From Pseudidiomarina gelatinasegens (GTDB lineage Bacteria > Pseudomonadota > Gammaproteobacteria > Enterobacterales > Alteromonadaceae), in NCBI RefSeq assembly GCF_004025325.1, contig NZ_RSFE01000003.1, positions 1 to 64,000 on the forward strand: a DNA stretch of 64,000 nt, written 5' to 3'. This document shows positions 1-8,666 of this stretch, piece by piece. Within the stretch, counting starts at the first letter, position 1; every line of letters begins with the position of its first letter. Made by a program: the position numbers and the translations under genes. The notes beneath the pieces are model-generated. The model saw only the letters and a program-made list of their open reading frames with translations. It was not told where the DNA came from and did no database searches.

Positions 1-127
1 GCTGAGTAAGCACTTTTGTGGATCACTTTGTAGTCGGCGTCTGAAGTATAAAATTAGCTAAGGGTGGATCACTTTTACTCCGTTGTTTTTAGGACAAAAG
101 TGGATCAGTTTTCACCCGTTGTTGACA
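1..127. mobile_element. Terminal fragment of an IS21-like element (repeat-rich end)
   Basis: Three spaced copies of a motif close to GTGGATCACTTTT lie at about 19-31, 64-76 and 110-122. The second and third are followed by CCGTTGTT. The outer edge reads TGTCAACAACGGGTG on the minus strand. Multiple internal repeats beside a terminus starting TG are typical of IS21-family ends (family knowledge). No istA or istB lies in the window, so this is a remnant or the edge of an element continuing leftward. Family assignment is tentative. Confidence 0.4.
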
Positions 128-220
128 GTAGCGACCCAATTAAACGAGAGACCGAGAAAAACATTGAACTTTACGACACCGTCACACATGATTGACAAGG
201 GTGTTGCGTTGATGACTTGA
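128..220 (+). pseudogene. C-terminal tail of an IS30-like transposase
   Basis: An open frame from 128 to the TGA at 218-220 translates to a peptide containing QLNERPRKTLNFTTP and ending VALMT. The pattern LN-x-RPRKTL-x-F/W-x-TP is the conserved C-terminus of IS30-family transposases (family knowledge). There is no start codon and the rest of the gene is missing. The fragment abuts the IS21-like end on its left and runs into the IS3 sequence on its right, so it is the middle layer of a nested IS pile. Confidence 0.5.
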
Positions 221-257
221 ATCTACAGCGGCGTACTTCGCGAAGCAGTCCGACTAA
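216..257 (+). pseudogene. IS3-family orfA, last codons only
   Basis: Frame 225-257 encodes TAAYFAKQSD followed by TAA, the standard C-terminus of IS3-family OrfA. It overlaps the orfB frame as expected for programmed -1 frameshifting. The helix-turn-helix and leucine-zipper part of OrfA is absent, and the preceding DNA belongs to an IS30-like fragment, so the element is truncated on its left side. Confidence 0.6.
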
Positions 258-1135
258 GGTACGCCTTTATCAAAGAGCACAAGGACTGCTGGCCAGTACG
301 AAAGCTGTGCCGACTTCTGGAAGTGAACCCTAGTGGGTTTTATGCGTGGCTCAAAAAGCCTCGCTCAAAGCGCCAGAAGCGTGATACGCGTCAGGCTGGC
401 CTGATCAAGCAATTCTGGCTCGAATCAGGTGGTGTATATGGCTATCGAAAAATATACAGCGATATGCGTGAGTACGGCGAAAACATTGGCATCAATCGCG
501 TTCACCGACTGATGAAGCTTAGCAAAATTAAGGCTCAGGTCGGTTACAATAAACCACGTCATCGCGGCGGTAGTGTTCATGTCGTCTCGCCGAACAGACT
601 TAATCGTCAGTTCAGCACGGATAAACCAGACCAAGCTTGGGTGACTGATGTCACGTATATCAAAACTCACGAAGGCTGGCTTTATCTCGCGGTAGTGGTC
701 GACCTATTCTCACGTCGCGTGGTTGGCTGGTCGATGCAACAGCGAATGACCAAAGAATTGGTGCTTGATGCGCTACTCATGGCGGTCTGGCGGAGAAATC
801 CCCAACAAACCGTTACCGTTCACTCGGATCAAGGAAGTCAGTACACGAGTCACGACTGGAGTACATTCCTTAAAAGCCATAATTTAGAAGGAAGCATGAG
901 CCGTCGCGGAAACTGTCATGACAATGCGGTTGCAGAAAGCTTTTTCCAACTTCTAAAGCGTGAGCGTATTAAACGAAAGGTGTATTCAAATCGAGATGAT
1001 GCACGTCGCGATATTTTTGACTACATCGAAATGTTTTATAACGTGAAACGCCGACATGGTTTTAATGATCAGCTTTCACCAGTAGAGTATGAAAAACGAT
1101 TTAAAAACGAGGCTACTGAGTGTCTAGTGAACTAG
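221..1135 (+). CDS. IS3-family transposase OrfB (integrase core)
   Basis: OrfB half of an IS3-family (IS150-like group) transposase. The frame is open from 221; the first possible start is the GTG at 323, but OrfB is normally made as an OrfA-OrfB frameshift fusion, so no independent start is needed. The protein has an N-terminal HTH_21-type segment (YRKIYSDMRE) followed by an rve integrase core with the DDE residues in WVTDVTYI, HSDQGSQYTS and CHDNAVAESFF. Length and C-terminus look complete. Because OrfA is deleted, autonomous transposition is unlikely. The right terminal repeat probably ends near 1145 in GGGGCTTACCA. Confidence 0.85.
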   Translation: MYSGVLREAVRLRYAFIKEHKDCWPVRKLCRLLEVNPSGFYAWLKKPRSKRQKRDTRQAGLIKQFWLESGGVYGYRKIYSDMREYGENIGINRVHRLMKLSKIKAQVGYNKPRHRGGSVHVVSPNRLNRQFSTDKPDQAWVTDVTYIKTHEGWLYLAVVVDLFSRRVVGWSMQQRMTKELVLDALLMAVWRRNPQQTVTVHSDQGSQYTSHDWSTFLKSHNLEGSMSRRGNCHDNAVAESFFQLLKRERIKRKVYSNRDDARRDIFDYIEMFYNVKRRHGFNDQLSPVEYEKRFKNEATECLVN

Positions 1136-1230
1136 GGGCTTACCACATGCTATAAATTAGCATACTACCACCTGCACATCATTGATCGAGATCAAAGGTG
1201 CGCAGGTGATATTTACAGAGTAAGGTATCA

Positions 1231-4200
1231 TCAAACCTTAACGTCTTTCTTTCGCCACAAATAGTAAACAGCAGGTAATACGAGCAAGGTTAAGATAACA
1301 GCGCTGATCATTCCTCCAACCATTGGCGCCGCTATTCTACTAACCACCTCAGCCCCAGTCCCTGTACTAAACATTATAGGCAATAAACCAGCAATTGTAG
1401 AAACGGCCGTCATCATGACAGGACGAACACGAAGCCCAGCCCCTTCCATTACAGCGCGAGAAACACCGTCTTTAGTCAAAGCTTTACCTTGCTCTAGTTG
1501 GCGTTGTTCGTATTCGTTATAGGACTGATTAAGATAAGTCAGCATTAATATCCCTATTTCTACGGTAACCCCCGCTAGTGCTATAAAGCCAACCGCTACA
1601 GCAACTGAGAAATTATAATCTAAAAGATACATTAGCCAGATTGACCCCACCAATGCGAGAGGCAAAGTTCCCAATATAATGGCTATTTCTGTAACGTTTC
1701 GAAAGTTCATATATAAAAGAACGATAATAATCGCGAGCGTTAACGGAATCACGTAAGTCAGTTTTTCCTTTGCCCTTTCCATATATTCGTACTGCCCGGA
1801 CCAGGTAACTGAATACCCTGCTGGCAACTCGAGTTCTTGTTCTACAACCTTCATTGCTTTTTCAACATAAGTGCCGACATCAACTCCCTCAATGTCGACA
1901 AAAGTCCAGCCATTAAGTCTTGCGTTTTCGCTTTTAATTGCCGGCGGTCCAAGTTCAACGTAGACATCAGCCACATCCGCCAAACTAATACGCTGCCCGT
2001 TTGGCGTAACTAAAGGTAGCTTCTTTAATTCTTCCGGCGAATCACGGTAATCTTGAGGGTAGCGCAAGTTTATTGGGTAACGTTCAAGCCCTTCAATGGT
2101 CTCTGAAACATTCATTCCGCCAATAGCCGTGGCAACAACCTGCTGAACATCCTCAATGTTCAAGCCATAACGTGCAGCCTGCTCTCTTTTTATGTCGACT
2201 TTGACATAGCGTCCACCAGCCACTCGCTCTGAATAAACAGAAGCCGTACCATCGACATCATCAAGTATCGTTTCAAGCTGCTGACCGATCTTCTGAATTT
2301 CATTAAGATCAGCTCCGGCAACTTTTATACCTACCGGCGTTTTTATACCTGTCGATAACATATCAATGCGAGTTTTAATGGGGTAAACCCACGCATTGGT
2401 CAGCCCCGGAAACTTTACAAGCGCATCCAGTTCTTTTTTCAACTTCTCAGTGGTCATACCGTCTCTCCACTGATCTTTCGGTTTCAGTTGAATAAAGGTT
2501 TCAATCATCGTTAGGGGTGCCGGATCAGTGGCGGTATCCGCTCGACCAATTTTGCCAAAAACCGTCTTCACTTCCGGTACCGTTTTTATGAGCTTGTCGG
2601 TTTGCTGCAACAGCTCCCTTGCTTTACCAATTGATAATCCGGGATAGGTAGTGGGCATATACATCAAATCGCCCTCATCCAAATCTGGAATAAATTCACT
2701 ACCAATTTTGTCAATCGGCCAGACACCAACGGCCAGGATAACAAGCGCTCCGACAACTGCTGTCTTGGGGTATTTCAAAATGCCTTTTAAAAGCGGTTTA
2801 TACCCGGCGATCAATAACCGATTAAGCGGGTTTTTCCCCTCAGGTGTTACCTTTCCTCTGATAAAATATCCCATCAACACGGGGATAACGGTAATCGCTA
2901 AGGCTGCACTGGCTGCCATTGCGTAAGTTTTCGTGAAAGCAAGCGGAGAAAACATCCGCCCTTCCTGGGCTTCTAAGGTAAATACCGGCATAAAGCTGAC
3001 GGTAATAATGAGCAAGCTAAAGAAAAGAGCAGGGCCCACCTCTGAAGCAGAGGCGGCAACCACCCGCCAGCGGTTCTCTGCTGTCAGTGGCGTTTTTTCC
3101 ATATGCTTATGCATATTTTCAATCATGACGATGGCACCATCGAGCATAGCGCCAATAGCGATTGCGATCCCTCCAAGTGACATAATATTCGCGTTAATTC
3201 CTTGCCAATACATGACAATAAACGCGGTTAAAATACCCAAAGGCAAGCTGATAACGGCAACCAGCGAGGAGCGGACATGGAAGAGAAATATCACACAGAT
3301 AAACGCGACAATAGCGAGTTCTTCTATTAAACTTTTCCAGAGACTTTCCACGGCATCCGAGATAAGCCCCGAACGATCATAGACAGTGACTATATCGACA
3401 CCTTCTGGTAGCCCAGACTTTAATTCTTCCAACTTTTGTTTAACGCCATCAATCGTTTTTTGGGCATTTTCTCCGAAACGCATTACCACAATACCACCCA
3501 CGGCTTCTCCCTCACCGTTGAGTTCGGCGATACCGCGTCTCATTTGGGGGCCCACACCCACATCAGCAACGTCTTTAAGCAATAATGGCGTGCCATTTTC
3601 ATCAACGCCAAGCGGGATACTCTCTAAGTCTGACACACCATCAATATAGCCTGAGGCCCGGACCATATACTCAGCTTCCGCCATTTCAACCACCGACGCC
3701 CCCACTTCCTGATTACCTCGCTGGATAGCATTTTGTATGTGAGCAAGAGGAATATCGAATGCGCGCAGCTTCTCCGGATCCACTTTCACCTGGTACTGCT
3801 TTACCATCCCGCCGAGGGCGGCAACTTCCGAAACCCCCTCGACCGTTTGCAGTTCATACTTTAAAAACCAATCCTGCATACTGCGTAACTCACTCAAATT
3901 GTGGTTACCCGTACGATCAACCAAGGCATACAAATACACCCAACCAACCCCTGTTGCATCAGGGCCTAATTGCGGTCTTGCATTAGAAGGCAGTGTCGGA
4001 GCAACCTGAGACAAATATTCCAGTACTCGCGAACGCGCCCAGTAAGCGTCTGTATCTTCGTCAAAAATGACATACACATAGGAGTCGCCGAAAAACGAAT
4101 ATCCACGGACGGTTTTAGCGCCGGGGACAGACAGCATAGCGGTTGTTAATGGATAGGTTACTTGATCTTCTACCACCTGCGGCGCTTGACCCGGATAGCT

Positions 4201-4353
4201 GGTTTTAATGATCACCTGGACATCCGACAAGTCCGGCAGTGCGTCTACGGGCGTATTCTTAACCGCAAAAGCACCAACACCCACGAGGATTAATGTCGCC
4301 AGAAGAACGAAAAAACGGTTACTCACTGACCATCGAATGACTGACTTAATCAT
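1231..4353 (-). CDS. cusA: CusA-like Cu(I)/Ag(I) RND efflux pump, inner-membrane subunit
   Basis: Heavy-metal-efflux RND transporter of 1040 aa (E. coli CusA is 1047), driven by protons and forming a tripartite complex with the two upstream products. It is collinear with CusA from MIKSVIRWSVSNRF onward, including NTPVDALPDLSDVQV and TYPLTTAMLSVPGAKT. The three methionines of the CusA periplasmic metal site are present as M566 (GDLMYMP), M616 (PLTMIET) and M665 (RIDMLSTG). These argue for monovalent Cu/Ag rather than divalent Zn/Co/Cd. The TM4 motif reads GAMLDGAIVMIEN. The start overlaps the end of cusB by 8 bp. It is the last gene of the cusCBA operon. Confidence 0.95.
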   Translation of the reverse strand: MIKSVIRWSVSNRFFVLLATLILVGVGAFAVKNTPVDALPDLSDVQVIIKTSYPGQAPQVVEDQVTYPLTTAMLSVPGAKTVRGYSFFGDSYVYVIFDEDTDAYWARSRVLEYLSQVAPTLPSNARPQLGPDATGVGWVYLYALVDRTGNHNLSELRSMQDWFLKYELQTVEGVSEVAALGGMVKQYQVKVDPEKLRAFDIPLAHIQNAIQRGNQEVGASVVEMAEAEYMVRASGYIDGVSDLESIPLGVDENGTPLLLKDVADVGVGPQMRRGIAELNGEGEAVGGIVVMRFGENAQKTIDGVKQKLEELKSGLPEGVDIVTVYDRSGLISDAVESLWKSLIEELAIVAFICVIFLFHVRSSLVAVISLPLGILTAFIVMYWQGINANIMSLGGIAIAIGAMLDGAIVMIENMHKHMEKTPLTAENRWRVVAASASEVGPALFFSLLIITVSFMPVFTLEAQEGRMFSPLAFTKTYAMAASAALAITVIPVLMGYFIRGKVTPEGKNPLNRLLIAGYKPLLKGILKYPKTAVVGALVILAVGVWPIDKIGSEFIPDLDEGDLMYMPTTYPGLSIGKARELLQQTDKLIKTVPEVKTVFGKIGRADTATDPAPLTMIETFIQLKPKDQWRDGMTTEKLKKELDALVKFPGLTNAWVYPIKTRIDMLSTGIKTPVGIKVAGADLNEIQKIGQQLETILDDVDGTASVYSERVAGGRYVKVDIKREQAARYGLNIEDVQQVVATAIGGMNVSETIEGLERYPINLRYPQDYRDSPEELKKLPLVTPNGQRISLADVADVYVELGPPAIKSENARLNGWTFVDIEGVDVGTYVEKAMKVVEQELELPAGYSVTWSGQYEYMERAKEKLTYVIPLTLAIIIVLLYMNFRNVTEIAIILGTLPLALVGSIWLMYLLDYNFSVAVAVGFIALAGVTVEIGILMLTYLNQSYNEYEQRQLEQGKALTKDGVSRAVMEGAGLRVRPVMMTAVSTIAGLLPIMFSTGTGAEVVSRIAAPMVGGMISAVILTLLVLPAVYYLWRKKDVKV

Positions 4354-5875
4354 GGTTATGCTCCTGCTCTGTCACTTGTTTTTGCTCAGGAATATGAATC
4401 GATGTGAGCTGGTACTGTTGCTTCCCGACTTGCGTTATTTCCGCATGCAAGGATAACCCCGTGCTAAGCTGAGAAAGTTCAACATCCGAAGCAACATCGA
4501 AGTCCATCGTCATTGCAGGCCAGTCCCACTCAGGAATCTCACCGTGATTCAGCGTAACCATCGAATGTTGAGGCATAACACTTTTAACTGTTGCTTCGAC
4601 CCAGACAGCTTCGACTGATACAGCTTCATTTAACATAGTGTCGTGGCTCTCGCTATCAGTGTTAGAGTCGTGGTTCATACGTTTAAAGTCGGAAGACTTA
4701 CTGGACTCAGAGTCAATTAAGAACTGAGCCGATGTAACAATTTCATCACCTGCCATAAGACCCGATAAAATCTCAACTCGCGAGCTACCTAACCGCCCAA
4801 CGTCAACATTAACTGATTTAAATTTCCCATCACCCAGTGCCAGTACAACTCGGTTCGAACCACCCATTCGGATAAGCGCTTCTTTAGGGATGATTAAGTT
4901 TTTGTCGCCTAAACCAGCCTTAATGTTAAGATTCGCAAACATGCCCGGTTTTAAAAAACCATCTGGGTTGTCGAAGTGAATTCGAACTTGTCCCGTCCGA
5001 GTTTTAGGGTTAAGTGACGGATAGACATAATCAACCTTTCCTTCCCAGTCTTTACCCGGAGCATACTCAAGATCCATTTGAACTTTATTACCTACCTCAA
5101 CCTGGTTCAGTTGCCGCTCAAAGACTTCTGCAATAACCCATATTTTATCCAGTTGGGCAATCGTCATTAAGTTCATACTCGGCTTTACAAACGCACCTTC
5201 ACGCACAGTCAGTTTATCCAATACCCCGGACTGCTTTGCTTTTACCGTAATTGTTTTCTGAATTTTATGAGTCTCTTTTAACTTCTTAATCTCAGGTTCA
5301 GAGACTTGCAGAGCTCTTAGGCGTTCTTCAGCAGCATCTAGTAGAACCTGATTACCTCTTTGCGAGGCCAATACAAGCTCTTCTTGCGCATTAACCATTT
5401 CAGGAGAGTAAATACTGTATAAAGGCTCGCCGGCTTTAACTGAGTTACCAACCGCTTTTACAAAAAGCTTTTCAATCCAGCCTTCAACACGGGGACTTAC
5501 TGTCAGCACTCGGTTCTCATCAAACTGAACATAGCCAACTGTTTCGATATCCAGGTTGAGTCTCGAGGACGTGACGGTTGCAGTTGTAACCCCAAGGTTG
5601 TTAATAACATCGGGATCAATTCTCACCGTACCGGGTGAACTCTCTTCTGCATCATCGCCATAGTAAGGAATAAGGTCCATCCCCATTGGAGACTTTCCTG
5701 GTTTGTCTCGACGATAATTGGGATCCATCGGAGCCACCCAATATAACGGCTCTTTTTCTGCATTGCCCGATGAACGATCAGACACTTCAGTCGATTGCAT
5801 TACATAGCCAATAGCGCCAGCGCCAACTGCAAAGCCTACAGCTAAACTTATAAGAGATTTGGTGACTGTTTTCAT
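4346..5875 (-). CDS. cusB: CusB-like periplasmic adaptor with fused CusF-type domain
   Basis: Membrane-fusion protein linking CusA to the outer-membrane channel. The start at 5875 (MKTVTKSLISL) is preferred over an in-frame ATG 13 codons upstream because AGGAG sits just before it; this gives 509 aa. Domains in order: N-terminal membrane anchor (about 1-27), heavy-metal-binding domain about 44-72 (YWVAPMDPNY, KSPMGMDLIPYYGDD), HlyD-like barrel-sandwich and beta-barrel core, then about 425-509 a CusF-like domain with the WDWPAMTMDF copper site. CusF is a separate chaperone in E. coli, so here the periplasmic Cu/Ag chaperone is carried on the adaptor. The tail is His-rich (EQEHNHD). Confidence 0.93.
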   Translation of the reverse strand: MKTVTKSLISLAVGFAVGAGAIGYVMQSTEVSDRSSGNAEKEPLYWVAPMDPNYRRDKPGKSPMGMDLIPYYGDDAEESSPGTVRIDPDVINNLGVTTATVTSSRLNLDIETVGYVQFDENRVLTVSPRVEGWIEKLFVKAVGNSVKAGEPLYSIYSPEMVNAQEELVLASQRGNQVLLDAAEERLRALQVSEPEIKKLKETHKIQKTITVKAKQSGVLDKLTVREGAFVKPSMNLMTIAQLDKIWVIAEVFERQLNQVEVGNKVQMDLEYAPGKDWEGKVDYVYPSLNPKTRTGQVRIHFDNPDGFLKPGMFANLNIKAGLGDKNLIIPKEALIRMGGSNRVVLALGDGKFKSVNVDVGRLGSSRVEILSGLMAGDEIVTSAQFLIDSESSKSSDFKRMNHDSNTDSESHDTMLNEAVSVEAVWVEATVKSVMPQHSMVTLNHGEIPEWDWPAMTMDFDVASDVELSQLSTGLSLHAEITQVGKQQYQLTSIHIPEQKQVTEQEHNHD

Positions 5876-5876
5876 T

Positions 5877-7166
5877 TTACACTCCTGAAAGTAATAAGTA
5901 GTTTGCTTCGGCAATCAATTTTTGGCGGTTGATGGCGATTGCTAATGCATCAATTTTTGCGTCGATTTCCGCAATCTGTGACCGTACCGCCTCGGCAAAG
6001 TCGCCATCATCATTGTTGTAGGCAGTCAATGCGGCTTCAGACTGGGCGGACATTTGTGGAAGTAGCTCTTCGTGATATAGGGCAGCACGTTCATTCAAAC
6101 GGTTCAGTTGTAAAAACGTACTGCGTAAATTGGCTATTAACTGCCTGGCAACCAATAACTTCTCAGTTTTTTTTGCTTCCGTTTTAAACTTTGCTGAGCG
6201 TACCTGCTTATCCTGTTTGTTATCAGTAAATAAAGGGACATCGAACGTAACCCCGACTGACAGCAAGTCGGCACGGTCATTGCCGCTTGGATCGTCGTTT
6301 CTATGGCCATATTTCAGATTGGCTGACCATTGCGGTTTATAGCCTTGCTGAGAGAGCTCGACAGACGTCTCCGACGCCAAAATGTCTTGATCGGTCGCTT
6401 GCAAAACCGGGTGTTCTTTTATCAATTCGTACAAGGCTTGTTTCGGTATTGTCGAAGGTGATAGCAATGTCTTCTTCAGCGTAAGACTCGGAAGGTCATC
6501 CGGTAACCTTGATTTCGCTATAACACCTATCCATTCCGACAATTCGCTTTGAAGTTGCTCCTCTTTTTGTCGCAGTGACGTCAACCTATCATCCAGGCGT
6601 GTAAGCTCAAGTTGGGCTCTAATAACATCTTGCTGCCGTGCTTTTCCCTCGGTACTGGTATAACTCGCCTTAGCCGTCGACACTAACTGTTCAAAAAGCG
6701 CTCTATCCGATTCAATCAAGCGAATACTTTGCTGAGAGAAAAAAACATCTAACCACAACTTCGTGACCGTTGTTTTGACCTTTGCAATACGATCCGCTCT
6801 CAAAAACGGTTGTTTTTGAGCTAATTGGTTTTTCTGCTTACGAGACAACGATAATGTGTCTCCTCTGGGAAATGTTTGTGAAACACCGACGACTAACTGG
6901 GTCATTCCTTCCTGTCTTGAACTAAAACTGTCAACCGGGAAACTGGCAGCCGTGAGCGATATTTGAGGGTCAGGCAAACTGGAAGAGGCTATTGCTTCAC
7001 TCGCGAATGCTTCTTGGGTTTGCTTACTTGCCGTTAACCAAGGATCTTCTTGTACAGCGATACTCACTGCTTCTTGCAAATTCAAAAGCGGCTCTTGTGC
7101 ATTAACGACATTTGGCACCACTACAGTCAGAACACTTAAATAAGCTATTCTTCTTAAAAGTTTCAT
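5877..7166 (-). CDS. cusC: CusC/TolC-family outer-membrane efflux protein
   Basis: Outer-membrane factor of the tripartite pump, 429 aa. It has a signal peptide (about 1-23, ending VNAQ) and two long alpha-helical TolC/OEP repeats, for example LNLQEAVSIAVQEDPWL near the N-terminus and the parallel helical segment in the second half (LRSTFLQLNRLNERAALYHEE). No lipobox cysteine is seen, unlike E. coli CusC, which is a lipoprotein. The gene ends 1 bp before the cusB start, so translation is probably coupled. It is the second gene of the operon, after the small Cys-rich gene. Confidence 0.9.
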   Translation of the reverse strand: MKLLRRIAYLSVLTVVVPNVVNAQEPLLNLQEAVSIAVQEDPWLTASKQTQEAFASEAIASSSLPDPQISLTAASFPVDSFSSRQEGMTQLVVGVSQTFPRGDTLSLSRKQKNQLAQKQPFLRADRIAKVKTTVTKLWLDVFFSQQSIRLIESDRALFEQLVSTAKASYTSTEGKARQQDVIRAQLELTRLDDRLTSLRQKEEQLQSELSEWIGVIAKSRLPDDLPSLTLKKTLLSPSTIPKQALYELIKEHPVLQATDQDILASETSVELSQQGYKPQWSANLKYGHRNDDPSGNDRADLLSVGVTFDVPLFTDNKQDKQVRSAKFKTEAKKTEKLLVARQLIANLRSTFLQLNRLNERAALYHEELLPQMSAQSEAALTAYNNDDGDFAEAVRSQIAEIDAKIDALAIAINRQKLIAEANYLLLSGV

Positions 7167-7337
7167 ATTGTTACTCTCAAAAACTGTGAATTTTTAAATT
7201 AAACACAGACTCAAGTTATGAGTCGAACCGTAACGAGGACGACGAACGACGTCGTAACGACAATGACCGAACCAAAGCTTATAGCTGTGCTTTTACCTGG
7301 ACGATAAACGCGCCAGGAGCGAGAAATTTAGTACTTT

Positions 7338-7667
7338 TTAAGAGTAGATTGGGGGCCGAAATAGCGAGAGAGAGTGCTTTTCTTTAATATTCGTATCTAA
7401 GAATGAGGAAGCGTTAAAAACCAGCTTCTCAATAGGCGGAACGGTGGATTGCTCAGAATAAACGACAGTAATCGACGGGCTGTAACAATGTCGCATCATT
7501 GAATCAGAGCAACAGTTATCGGTAAGAGAATGTGACACTTCGCAACCCGCAAGATCGCAAACTTGCTCAGTAGAATCGTGCATACATGCCTTTTCCGTAC
7601 TGATAGTTTGTGAAAATGACATTGTTGTTACTGCTAATAGCAGTAGGGCAATGATTAAACGATACAT
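7338..7667 (-). CDS. Small Cys/His/Met-rich secreted protein, first gene of the cus operon
   Basis: 109-aa protein starting at MYRLIIALLLLAV. An in-frame ATG 21 codons upstream lies before the predicted promoter and is rejected. It has a signal peptide (about 1-20, ending MSFSQ), then a mature part with many metal-ligand residues (CMHD, CDLAGC, NCCSDSMMRHC) and a conserved end LFRPPIYS. A clear relative sits at 18813-19163, sharing MSFSQ, CC-x-D-x-M-x-RHC and the LFRPPI tail. Each is the first gene of a copper operon. A periplasmic copper sensor, buffer or CopL-like regulatory role is inference; no family with known structure is recognised. Confidence 0.75.
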   Translation of the reverse strand: MYRLIIALLLLAVTTMSFSQTISTEKACMHDSTEQVCDLAGCEVSHSLTDNCCSDSMMRHCYSPSITVVYSEQSTVPPIEKLVFNASSFLDTNIKEKHSLSLFRPPIYS

Positions 7668-7696
7668 GCGAAGCTTCACTATAAAAACATGCTTGC

Positions 7697-7726
7697 AGTA
7701 TATCTCTTTTGGCTGATAAAGATCAA
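7697..7726 (-). promoter_or_regulatory. Putative sigma70 promoter of the cus operon
   Basis: Minus-strand TTGATC (7721-7726), 18-bp spacer and TATACT (7697-7702). Predicted transcription would start near 7690, upstream of the Cys-rich gene start at 7667. No MerR-type 19-bp dyad is seen, so the regulator, possibly an off-window two-component system, is unknown. Confidence 0.45.
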
Positions 7727-7827
7727 TCAATTAAAGGAAGTACCCATAACGAGGTAGTCAACCCAGATGGTAATACGACTTCTACATCACCACCCAGATT
7801 TATTGCTAACTCAGGCGCTTTCAAGCT

Positions 7828-8579
7828 CTAAATACCAAAGTCATCGAACCTTACTTGTTCTCGCGGAACGCCAAAGTCAGCAAGAGACTTTAACGTTGCT
7901 TTCAGCATTGGTGGAGGACCACACACGTAAACGTCCAATGTGTTTTTGTTTTCATCTGCCAACCATTTCATTGCGGTTTCGTGCACAAAGCCAGTGTGCC
8001 CGGCCCACTCATCTGATTTAGCAACCTCTGAAAGTACCGGTATATAATTTAACCGCTCATCTCTTTCGAACTCATCCCTATAACAGAGCTCTTTTTCATA
8101 TCGTGCGCCGTAAAAGAATATGCAACGACGAGGAGAATCTGCTGCTAACTCACTTTGTATTAACGCTCTTAACGGTGCAACACCGGCGCCGCCTCCGATA
8201 AAGACTTGCGTGTGATTATTTTGTTTCGTCAGCTGAAAGTCACCAAATGGTCCAATAGCATCGACATGAGCGCCAGGCTCTAAATTACACAAGTAGTTTG
8301 AACCGATGCCTGGGGGCACCCCTTCACTTGGCGGGGGCAGTTGTCGTACGTTAAACACAAATCGAGTCGGGTGAGGCCGCGTAGCAACCGAGTAATGTCG
8401 TGACAATATTTCGTTTAAGTGTGGAATACGAAACTGCATAAACTGCCCGGCTTCATAATTAACGGGCTCTGAACTCACAAAGGTAAGCTCCATAATGGAT
8501 GGAGTCAGTTGACGCTTTGAATCGAGTGTTAAAGCTATATCACTAACCCCCTCATTATGTAACTTTACTTCATAATTTG
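7828..8579 (-). pseudogene. 5'-truncated NqrF-like FAD/NAD(P)H oxidoreductase
   Basis: The frame encodes a flavin reductase domain most like the C-terminal part of NqrF: RHYSVATRPH (FAD), PPGIGSNYLCNLEPG, GPFGDF, GGGAGVAPLRAL (NAD binding), FYGAR, TGFVHE, CGPPPML and the C-terminal FDDFGI (NqrF ends with a DDFG motif). Coding similarity continues upstream of the first ATG (8493) as PNYEVKLHNEG...RQLTPSI right up to 8579, where the inverted repeat of the ISL3-type element begins. The 2Fe-2S ferredoxin and membrane anchor expected of NqrF are missing and are not found beyond the element's other end. A shorter protein from the ATG at 8493 (221 aa) could still be made; activity is doubtful. Confidence 0.65.
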
Positions 8580-8603
8580 GGGTAAGCGGATTAAATGGTT
8601 GAT
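8580..8603 (+). repeat. Left terminal inverted repeat of the ISL3-type element
   Basis: 24-bp repeat beginning GGGTAAGCGGATTAAATGG, matching the right end (11459-11482) at 21 of 24 positions in inverted orientation. It cuts the NqrF-like coding frame. Confidence 0.85.
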
Positions 8604-8666
8604 CTTACCTTTGCATGAGAGTGAGACAGACCGGCATCTCATCGGATTATCTGGTTGATGCTTCAC

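Noticed and set aside
2933-3382. Plus-strand frame opposite cusA
   Set aside because: Antisense shadow of a highly conserved gene.
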